From NCBI GenBank assembly GCA_047967505.1, contig CM106539.1: a stretch of 64,000 bases of DNA; one strand, written 5' to 3'. This document shows, one piece after another, positions 55,280 through 64,000 of this stretch. The number at the start of each line of letters is the position of its first letter. Position 1 is the stretch's first letter. The position numbers were made by a program, and so were the translations under genes. The notes below the pieces were generated by a model. It made no database searches, was not told the DNA's origin, and saw only the letters and a program-made list of their open reading frames with translations. The stretch comes from Dipteris shenzhenensis (taxonomy: Eukaryota > Polypodiophyta > Polypodiopsida > Gleicheniales).

Positions 55280-56350
55280 GACTTTGTTTCCACCAAGTGG
55301 CTGTATTCATATTCTGATGGTTGTTACAAAAGAAGGCTCGGTCAACTAAGTGGTCATGAAGCAGGAGGGGCTATGGTCGAGCATGATGTAAGCATTTCTT
55401 TTTGTTCTTGCTTCTTAAGTTAGATTAGTTGTAGCCAAGCATTCTTTTAGCCATTCGTGACTCCTTTGGCCTGCTCCAGATTTTGTAGTGGCTCTATTAT
55501 TATTAGATCCTTCCTTGATTGTGTCTTCTACCGGTGACTATACCCTTTATTGTTTTAGATTTTATCTACCTTTGCCACCTGTACAATCACACCTTATGTG
55601 GTGTCAAAGACTGGGGCATTTTGCATTGCATTTTCATGGCTGAGATAGTATTTTGCATTGCATTTTCATGTATCCGTGCTGTAAGGATTGATCGACAGGG
55701 TGGTTTGTTACTGTTGTAAACTTGTTTTGCCACTTTGCAATTATTTGCACCTCACTGGGATTTACCATAAGTTTGGTTTAGTGTCTTCAGCTAGCTGTAG
55801 ATCCTTTCTGGTTACTTTCTTTTTTGCAGTTTATATTGTTGCCTTTTTTGTAAAACCTTGCTATATGTGTTTCTTCATAATAGTGGTTTTTCCCAAACGT
55901 TGCGCTGTGTACATATATATGTACATTATAAAAATAGGACTTGCATCAGAAAACCAAAATAGAGAAAAAGCATAGCGAAGAATGCCTAGCTTAGTTGCGA
56001 GTTGCCAATCATCTCTTGTTCCCCTTGAAAAAACCACTTCATTAAGTTTTTTTAAATCGCAATATAATTAATTTCGGCAAACAGCATTTCACTTACATGT
56101 TGTAGATTATAATACAACTCTATAATAATGTCTCAACTTATAATTATCATTCTCACGAAGCCAATTCCACTCAAATTTTGAGTGCATGAATAGCATATTT
56201 TTAAAATGAAAGCAACCCCTACTGAGATGCCTCCTTGAAGATGTACATTTTTACATGATGAGGGTGTACTAGAGCCTCAAAACTATCTGTCCAGCTACCC
56301 GGAATATCTTTGTGCTGCATTCACACACCAAAGATTTCAAAACAAAAAAT
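55280..56350. other. Gene-free stretch
   Basis: T-rich sequence with short hydrophobic ORFs (55519-55975) that look like composition artefacts. No motif recognised on either strand. Confidence 0.4.
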
Positions 56351-56359
56351 TCCATGGCA

Positions 56360-56362
<3 letters not shown>

Positions 56363-56415
<53 letters not shown>

Positions 56416-56509
56416 AGCTTAGTATACCACTCAGCAAAGGGCCCTAGTGAACCAGTTACTTTTCGGATTGTACTTCAGACTCATAGGCCCGTGAGGCTCC
56501 CAAAGACGT

Positions 56510-56548
<39 letters not shown>

Positions 56549-56549
56549 A

Positions 56550-56585
<36 letters not shown>

Positions 56586-56592
56586 TTTTTTT
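56363..56592. repeat. Two (CT)n blocks and (CA)n
   Basis: CT runs at about 56364-56411 and 56513-56563 (one interruption), followed by CA repeats to 56584 and a T-run. The T-run is the A-tail of the minus-strand LINE that starts here. Confidence 0.9.
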
Positions 56593-56867
56593 TTGTGAAA
56601 AATTTGAGTGCTTTATATTACAAGATAGCTATCCTAGGGAAAAACTGGAAAGATGAAAAGATTACATCAAGAGAAAATCTCCATGTAGGATAAATATACA
56701 TCATGATCTATGCAGTGAGTTTGCAGACAATCAAAAAGCTATTGCTGTAAAGAACGACAGAAGAAAACAAAAGTGGATCACCAATGACTCTGTGGTTTCT
56801 ATCTTTCCAGAGAGTCTAGGGTGCCCAAATAGCGAACCCAGGTAAAGAACAAATCAAAATCCAGTCC

Positions 56868-58092
56868 TCAAGGATAGATCCCAAACAACCAGAAAAGCTT
56901 GCCAAAAGAAGCCTGAGGAAATCTCAGTCTTAGTCTCTGCCGAAGGATGCCCAAGCTATGTTTCTCGAGACAGTGCCAAAAAATATGAGATACAGATTCC
57001 CTCGGAGCTAGACACCTACGACGAATAGCTGGAGCAATACGTCTACATGATAAAAGCTGTCTAGACGGAACAACCCCCAACAGAACACGCCATAGAAAGA
57101 CCTGTTGTCGTAGAGTGTCAAATCTGTTTCAATCTTTTTGTCCACCATTTGACTCGACGATGCAAACACCAAATCTGATTAGCCCTATCTGACGCCCAGG
57201 GTGGAGACAGCAGAACTTTATATAAAGAGGAGACTATTATATGAGACAGCCTCAAAGGACGAATGGACGAGTGTATTAGAAGAAGAGTCAAGCCTGTCTT
57301 GAAGCTCTAAAGGCGGCACTGGCTGAAATGGCTGAAGCATCCGAGTAATGGTGTGCCATACAGGATGATATTGCATTCCCGAACCATATTTTCCAGCAGC
57401 CAAAGGGAAGGATAAAAGAGTGCCATCATCATGAATGACATTTGCCACAAAGGAAATCCCTTTGAATTAAGAAAATACGAGCATCTGCACTCTTGTAAAT
57501 CCAATGGCTGAGGAAAAATGCGTGACCAGTGGATGCTCTCAGCTCTCAAAGAGTTACCCTGCAAGGAGTTCCGGCCATGCCAAGTCAGATGCGAGAGAAT
57601 ATGCTTCCAATCCAAAAAATTTTGAGTAACAATAGGGCAACCTTTGACCTTGCCTTCAATGCTGCCAAACTGAAAATCCCATGGAGTGGGTTGCCAATAG
57701 CCAAAAGCAGTAGTAGTAAGTTGAAGAAGTAAGTAGTGCATCATTGCAGCCCAAGGGTGATCACCATGTAGAAATTGTAGCATCATTTTCCCTTTATGAG
57801 CCAGAATGTGCACATGAATGTTGAGAATATTCAACCCCCTATGCAATTTTGGCGAACATAACCGCTGTACTGGAAGCAAGTGCAAGCTTTTCCTACCATG
57901 CTTTGAATGCCAGAAAATTTCCATGGTGGTGGACTTTAGTATGTAAGATCTCCTTTGGGAAAAAAGATCAATGGTAGATAAAATTGAATGTAGGCCACCA
58001 AAATAGATTGAACAATTCTGAGCCGGACATGCAAAGGCCAAGTCGCTAACTTCCAATATTCTAGCTTTTTTCTTAATTTGACAAGAACCCAA
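56868..58092 (-). pseudogene. LINE ORF2 C-terminal region with zf-RVT
   Basis: A 261-codon open frame (57307-58092) covers the region after RT ('RGLNILNIHVHILAHKGKMM', 'LLDGDHPWAAMMHYLL'-like text). After a frame change, 56868-57080 gives 'RRCLAPRESVSHIFWHC', the zinc-finger core. Confidence 0.75.
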
Positions 58093-59424
58093 TCAATCTA
58101 TTGGCGACGAGTAATTGACCAACCCAGAGGATAACCAAGATGACGTACCAGTTGATTGGGCGGGACAATTTCCCGTGGCCATGCCGGACTATGCCAATCT
58201 TTAGAATGCAAAGGCAACAAGCAAGATTTCTAAAAATTGACATGCAAGTTAGCAGCCAGCATATAGTGAGAGAGCCTGCATAAGCGAAGCAAGGTCCCTT
58301 TCAGTATTCTGTGGCACGAAAAAGGAATCATTTGTATAGACCTGAGCAACTAAAGGGCGACTTCCAGGAGTCTTATAGAAGCCTTTCAGAAAGACTTTGG
58401 ATGAACATCCTTCCTCTGTCATGCATGTGTCTCCCATTTAGAGAATTTTTCTATTGTCATTGCATTGCAAACAATGTTTAGCCTGGCATAAAATCTGATT
58501 TTCTTCCATAGATTTCTAATATGACTTAGCTCAGTCAAGGATTGACACGTGTGTTTAGCATGAGCAACATTATTTCTCAAAGCCTTCATGTAAGTTTTGC
58601 CATAGTTGTGAATAACTGCTTGCATTCTAGCAATGAAAGCTTTCCAAGCATAGTCAATTCCAAAACGAGACTATTGTGACAAGGGGTGGACAGCCTCATA
58701 CATCATGGCCTTATATGCATCATGCGCCAGATAACTATTATTGACAATGAGTAGTCTTCTTTGTGGAAGCCGATCATTAGGCATGTCATGAAGAGAGATC
58801 CTCAACCACAAAGGGGCATGATCAAAATGCATAAAAGTGTAATCCACCCATAATATAACCGTTAATGCTCACCCACATATGTCATACTTAGCAAAATGCT
58901 TATAATGACCAGCATACATATGCTGATTATGCTCTTGCAATGCCACTATGTCAGGCTGTAATTGATTGAGATAGCCCCAGACAAGTTTCCATTTCCTAGG
59001 ATCACATAACCCTTGTACATTGAGAGTCAAACATTTTATATGTGACAACATATTTACAGAATATGTACAGCTGAGAACCAGATGTATCAAGTTTGCATTT
59101 CAATCTCAAGATCCGGCCCCCGACCCTGAGAAGATCAAAGTGTCTGTGGAGAAGACAAAAGAACCGTATTTTCATCTTCAAGGAAGAGGGTGCGACTTGC
59201 TGTCACGTGCTGTCACAATTTTTCTTGGACTCTGCCAAGCTTCCTGCAAAGTCTTTTCCTTTACTTTCAATTGAGAAGTAGAAGGCATCAAAGAAGAGGA
59301 TTTCCATTCAACACAACCGGAGCTTTTCCCTTATCCCGGGCTGCATTTGCAGGCTTGTTTGGCTTATTTTTAACCAAGGAAGAGGCATGAGAATCCTTAG
59401 GATGCATTTGAGCAGGCATAGCAT

Positions 59425-59877
59425 CTAGAGGCATTTTATGTAAAACCAAAGGGCATTGCGAAGCCATGTGCCCAAACTTCTTGCATTCAAAGCAAGCTCA
59501 TGCAAATAATCCCCATTTAACCTTATAGAAAGCACTTCCCATAGCAACGTTGTTGATAGTAACATCATAAGATTCTGGAGTGGGGCTATCTGTGTCCCAC
59601 AAAATACAAAATCTATTAGAGTTGCCATTTGGCCTTGCTGGATACACCACCTTGCCTAAAGAGGCTGCAATTTTTTGCAATAAAGAAGCCAGGCATTGAG
59701 GAAAGTCCACTACTTCCACCCACACTGGACAACGATGTCTGATCAAAGCTTGATAGTCCCTGGTAGGTGACCATGGGAGAACATGCACCATCTGCTATTC
59801 ATAAAAAAGAGGAGAATGTTCCAAAAGCATTTGCTTATGCTATTCATCCACCATAATAACTTCAAAGAAGCCCCTGG
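59425..59877 (-). pseudogene. LINE ORF1, 3' part (RNA-binding domain and zinc knuckle)
   Basis: Reads 'GFFEVIMVDE', stop, then 'MVHVLPWSPTRDYQALIRH' and 'CPVWVEVVDFPQCLASLL', a DUF4283-like domain of plant LINE ORF1. After a stop comes 'CFECKKFGHMASQCP', a CCHC knuckle. Its first part lies on the other side of the inserted LINE at 63753-64000. Confidence 0.8.
59865..59877. repeat. Target-site duplication, 5' copy
   Basis: 'aagaagcccctgg' is repeated at 63740-63752. Removing the insert and one copy restores a continuous minus-strand reading frame ('HYAARGFFEVIMVDE') in ORF1 of the older LINE. Confidence 0.85.
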
Positions 59878-62800
59878 AGGAGAATGGGGACAAATACCAG
59901 AGGCAAAGTACCTCCAAATCTAGCCTCCTCTCCTGATGTGACCTCTCATGTGCATGGATTTGACAAAGATAGCTTTGACAACGACGTTTTGAATCGAAAC
60001 GACGCGCATTTCCCATTGTTGAAAGACCTCTCTCCTTCGCCACCTATTGATAATGGATGTGCAAGACCTCTCATTGCAAACTCTCTCACTCCAGCCTCTG
60101 GCAGTAGAGACTCCCAGCAGACTCCAAGGCCCTCTTACACGGGGGTGGTGGAAGAATTTAGAGGAGGGCTATTCACCCCCCCCCCCCCCCCCCCGGTTCA
60201 CGCATAGTACTACTAGTCTTGCAAGCAAAGGCAACCATGAAGGAACAGGAGGAGCTTATAGCCCCCTCAGGCCAGGCTTCGTCGACAACAGACCAGGCTG
60301 GAACGCAGCAGCTTCAGCACGTGGAGAACCCGAACGAGGAGAACCAGAACGAAGGTCAAGCGCTCCTGATTCCAACAGCTCGCCTAATGGGCTCTTTCAG
60401 AGACATAAAGAAGAGAGTCTTTCATCGCCCAGCCAGAACCCTGCTCCTCGCCACCACGTTGTTGCAAACGCAGCTGGAAAATCAGAGGGACGACGCCCCA
60501 ATGCTCAACCAACAGATGGCCCAGGACCCACCTCCAAATCCACAGGAACGGAGGGAGAAATCAACCAGAAAGATAGTGAAGGCCATCCATCAGCAGACAC
60601 ACGACAACCTCAACATCAGGATCAACAGCTTGAAGCTGAGGAGAGCTCACGAGAGTTGGTGCTTTTCTTTTGCAGCAGCTGAATCTATGGCACAGGGATG
60701 GAACGATGCTATTGAAAAGGTGGAGGCAAGTCTTAAGGAAGCCAAAAAGAACAGGGCAGCCATTAGAGCCAAAAGGATGGACAAGCTTAAGAAAGAATAA
60801 GGACTTAGAACAAAGAGATAGAAACAATGACACCAATGCTCAACAACAGTTACTGTACAAAAGAAAGGAAGTCAGAATACAAGAACAGATCAAGCTTCAT
60901 AATGCCAACATCTACTTTAGGGAGTGGTGGGCAGGTAAGATAGACAAGCCAACCAAAGAGAATTTCAGGAGGATCAGAAAAAAGAGGAAACAGGAGGAAA
61001 TCCCTTTGCTACAAAAAGAAGATGGAGACTTGGCCCATTCAGAAACAGAAAATGTAGAGATAATAGTCAGCCATTTCAGAAACCTACTAAGCACAGTGGA
61101 TTTAACAGACCATAATGTTCTAGAGGCAAGATTGAAGTGCCATGCAGCCACGCAACCATCTGTTTCTAATCTAGATAGAAACCAATTGGAATCAGAGCTA
61201 TCCCTTAAAGAGCTCAAAGAGGCTGTTTTTGCAATGGCTGATGGGAAAACCAATTTTACAAAGTCTTTTGGGACACAGCTGGCCCTTCCCTACTGGCTGT
61301 CTGGAATGAGAGTATCCAAAAGGGGCTGCTCCCAGAGCATCTAAATGGAGGAGTCATTAAACTTATTCCAAAGGAAGGGGACAGAACAATGCTAAAAAAC
61401 TAGAGGCCCCTTACTATGCTGAAAGGATATATGCCAAAGCAATGGCTTTGAGATTCAAACACAAGATGGACAAGTGAATCCTGGAAGAACAAAAAGGTTT
61501 CATCAAGAACAGACACTTATTGGAGACTATCATCAATCTTTGGGAAGGGTGCACCCATGTTGAGGAAACCAAGCAAGAGATATGTCTTATTAAGATAGAC
61601 TTTGATAAGGCCTATGATAGACTCAACTAGGACTTTCTTCTGCAGTCTCTCAAAAGCTTGGGTTTGGGGAAGAACTTTATCTCCTATGTAGCCTTGCTAC
61701 TATCAAATGCTTCTGCAAAGGTTTATGTGAATGGGGAGATGTCTCAGAGTTTTATGTTAAAGAGATCCATCAAACAAGGGTGCCCTCTAGCCCCCCTCCT
61801 ATTTGCAATTGTTGCTGATGCTTTGGGGTGGCTGATTAAAGAACAAGTGGATGCAGGTGAAATCATGGCATAGAACTCCCCTCAGGAAACCAGTTGGTTA
61901 ATCAGCAATTTGCAGATGACACTACCCTCACAATCAGAAACACATTTACCCAATCTCCATTTTCTCTCTCTCTTGCTGGTGCCCATCTAAAACAAGATTA
62001 GAAAAATTCATAAGGATATGCAGATCCTTTCTATGGGGTGGGAATGACACTAGAAGAAGAATTGCTGAAGTTAAATGGGACTTTTGTACTAGGCCAAGAA
62101 AATGAGGGCTGGGTGTCATAAATATGCAATTGGCAGCCTACAAGTTAGCAGCCACTTGGATAATTAAAGCAGTTACCAATCTTGATAGAGATTGGGCTAA
62201 CCTTCTGCTCAGGAATTTTAAGCATGTCAGACCTCTCAGAGCCCCTAGATGGAAGGACTACCCTAGTTTGGCAGCTATTGGAAACCCAGAACCTTGCTCC
62301 ACCAAAGGGAGCCAACTGTGGAAATCCTTGTGGGGTGCCTATGAACAGATCAAATGCTACATCACACTCACTGGGAAAGGAAGTTTCATGACTTTGGATT
62401 CTATATGGGTATCTACATTTTTTCCAAGCCAATACCTGAGTGATAATGAATTTCTAAGAGCTTGGCATTTGGTAAAGAAGGGAATCTCTTGCTAGGGTGA
62501 TCTTTGGGATAGGAATAATATTAGATGGAAAAATTGGCTTGAGATAAGAAGAGAGTTCAGACTTCAAAATGTAGACCAAGATCTGATCATGGGAAGATTG
62601 CAGCTTTGGGAGGGAGACATCTCTTGGAAGGGAGGTAGAGTGCTTGATTATACCAGGGAGTTTGGGTGGGTTGGTAGCTCATCTCTCTTACCTATACCCA
62701 TACCCTCTGAAGGTATAGAGGAGGTTGTAGTTAAGTTAAACAAAAGATGGAACTGTTATGATAATGCTAAAAAATGGGCACTCAGATTTGAGTTGATATG

Positions 62801-63739
62801 GAACAGAGAAATCCCTGAAAAAATGTCTACTTTGCTATGGCTAACTTTGCATAAGGCAGTCTGGACCAATAATAGAAGTCTCAGCATTGGCAAGGGGGAT
62901 GGTACATGCAAATGCTGTGTGATGAACAGAGAAGATATTTTTCACCTCTTCATTGCTTGCCCTAGAGCAAGAAAGGTATGGAAACATGTGCAAATCCGAA
63001 TTGGGGAGCCTATAAATTGGAAGGCCATACTATTGGGGGATGCTCTCAAAACACCTTATGCCAAATGGTCACTTATCAGAGCCTATGCTTTATGGTTTAT
63101 ATGGATTTCCAGGAATGCTTTACAATTCAGTGATGAGATCATGCATGCTGACCAGCTCTTTATTAATTGGTATGATTGCTTTATGCTCACTAACTGAACA
63201 TTCTCTGTTGTGCCCCTGGCAAAGTTCCTCCTAGATCAGGAATTTCATAACTACAATGATCAGATTACTCAAGTGCAAACAGAATTGTCTGAACACACTC
63301 AAGAGGCAGGAAGGTGTTCTAGTGCAAGGCTGGACATGCAGGCTCAGCTCCTCCCTCCACTCTGCTCAGTCAAAGAAGAACCTGCTGAATAGTCTTCTCC
63401 AACTAGATCCTGCTCCTTACTTGTTTATTATCTATGCACAGGTTACTGCTGAAGGCTCCTGCGTTGAAAGATGGCATATCAACAAATCCCTGCTGTTTTC
63501 TTCTGTTTACCATGGAACTCTGTCTCTCCCTTGGGCTATCAAGGACTCAACTGGGGTCCATATTTTGAGACTTAGCAACTTGTTAAAGTTAAGATACTGG
63601 TTTTGTTTCCTCTTATTTATAGAAAGAGTTTTTTTGGTATGCTGGCAGCCCTCGTTAGAGGTGAACTTTTTTTGTCGAAGGTTTGACAACGATGTACAAA
63701 TGATCAGAATATAAACAAAATTTTCTTTGCCCAAAAAAG
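59878..63739 (+). mobile_element. Younger LINE inserted in an older LINE
   Basis: 3.86 kb with matching 13-base target duplications and a short A-rich 3' end. It contains an ORF1 remnant with a C-run near 60177-60193, helical linker sequence (60219-60800 and 60790-61260), an RT ('KQGCPLAPLLFAIVADALG' at about 61765-61850, 'NQQFADDTT' near 61900) and a C-terminal zinc-finger region (62589-63197: 'GTCKCCVMNREDIFHLFIAC'). The endonuclease is absent, so it is internally deleted. Few stops in the C-terminal frame suggest it is younger than its host LINE. Confidence 0.88.
62589..63197 (+). pseudogene. LINE ORF2 C-terminal zf-RVT region
   Basis: A 202-codon open frame. 'IPEKMSTLLWLTLHKAVWT' precedes 'CKCCVMNREDIFHLFIAC' (CxxC...H...C) and 'YALWFIWISRNALQFSDEI' ends it, the standard order after RT in plant LINEs. 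Confidence 0.85.
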
Positions 63740-63752
63740 AAGAAGCCCCTGG
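63740..63752. repeat. Target-site duplication, 3' copy
   Basis: Matches 59865-59877 exactly over 13 bases. Confidence 0.85.
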
Positions 63753-64000
63753 CAGCATAATGCACTTTGCGAACAAAACAACCACCTAAAGTGTGTGTCA
63801 ATCAATTACCCACATCAGATGCAACTGGCATACGGCGTGGAAAGAAAATAATCACTGCATGCTTAGCATATTCTCGCACCGGATCCACAATATCATCAAC
63901 TTCCACCATTATCCCAACAGTGGGAGCAGTGTCTTTCCAATCCTTACGGGTATCTTCAAATCCTTCATGCATAACATCATAAACCAGTTGAGCCTCAAGA
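63753..64000 (-). pseudogene. LINE ORF1, 5' part (cut by the window edge)
   Basis: The minus strand reads 'LVYDVMHEGFEDTRKDWKD', 'IVDPVREYAKHAVIIFFPR' and, after one stop at an expected Trp, 'LTHTLGGCFVRKVHYAA'. This continues in frame into 59877 when the inserted LINE is removed. It is the start of the DUF4283-like domain. Confidence 0.75.

Larger units (their letters stand above)
56585..64000 (-). mobile_element. L1-type LINE (minus), internally deleted and split by another LINE
   Basis: The 3' end is at 56585-56593 (A-tail on the minus strand) and the 5' end lies beyond the window. Order on the minus strand: ORF1 RNA-binding domain (64000-63753, then 59877-59500), CCHC knuckle (59500-59460), endonuclease start ('IKCLTLNVQGLCDPRKWKL', near 59050), a gap where most of the endonuclease and RT should be, a decayed RT box ('AQVYTNDSFF', 58350), and the zinc-finger C-terminus (56868-58092). 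It is interrupted by a + strand LINE at 59878-63740. Several stops fall at expected Trp codons. Confidence 0.85.

Noticed and set aside
55519-55975. Hydrophobic ORFs resembling membrane proteins
   Set aside because: T-rich DNA naturally encodes Phe/Leu/Cys runs; no start context, homology or splice structure.

Overview
This is a plant nuclear window: every gene-like region is either a spliced eukaryotic gene with GT-AG introns or a decayed plant retrotransposon (Copia, Gypsy, L1-type LINE, hAT). Very long TE-filled introns, many LINEs, AT-rich tandem repeats and (CT)n/(CA)n microsatellites point to a large repeat-rich genome. A fern or other non-seed plant is my best guess, from general knowledge and with low confidence. 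There are no prokaryotic genes, CRISPR arrays or rRNA genes.

The one host gene I can reconstruct lies on the + strand, from a TATA-like box near 14.85 kb to about 41.16 kb. It is a Dicer-like (DCL) gene. Eight coding exons (15507-15803, 26531-27006, 27298-27419, about 36451-36638, 36740-37657, 37836-37913, 40604-40825, 41091-41162) join in phase into a model protein of about 790 residues. The order is platform, PAZ, connector helix, RNase IIIa, RNase IIIb and one dsRNA-binding domain. Two features stand out. No helicase or DUF283 domain lies upstream in the window, and the promoter-like and leader sequence sits directly before the platform exon, which resembles the helicase-less 'minimal Dicer-like' architecture known from moss. 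The RNase IIIa acidic residues are intact, but RNase IIIb has lost two or three of its four to five conserved acidic positions, so it is predicted to be catalytically dead.

Layout: 1-0.75 kb AT-rich tandem repeat; 0.77-2.66 kb unidentified coding-like minus-strand sequence; 2.7-6.4 kb AT-rich, purine-rich and repeat DNA; 6.48-11.3 kb decayed Copia element (minus); 11.3-14.3 kb no gene, with tandem repeats; 14.3-41.2 kb the DCL gene. DCL intron 1 (10.7 kb) holds LINE pieces, a 24-bp minisatellite, Gypsy gag, an hAT transposase tail and an LTR-like segment. DCL intron 3 (9.0 kb) holds a 7.2-kb LINE flanked by a 16-bp target-site duplication. From 43.4 kb to the end the window is a graveyard of TEs: LINE remnant (43.4-44.2), Copia (about 45-49.7, minus, with a short LTR and PBS), Gypsy RT scrap (51.6-52.0), a second LINE type (52.4-54.0, +), a LINE tail (54.7-55.3, minus), and a LINE (56.6-64+, minus) split by a younger LINE (59.9-63.7, +) with its own 12-13 bp target-site duplication.

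All exon boundaries are read by eye from splice consensus, reading phase and family motifs. None has been tested with transcripts.
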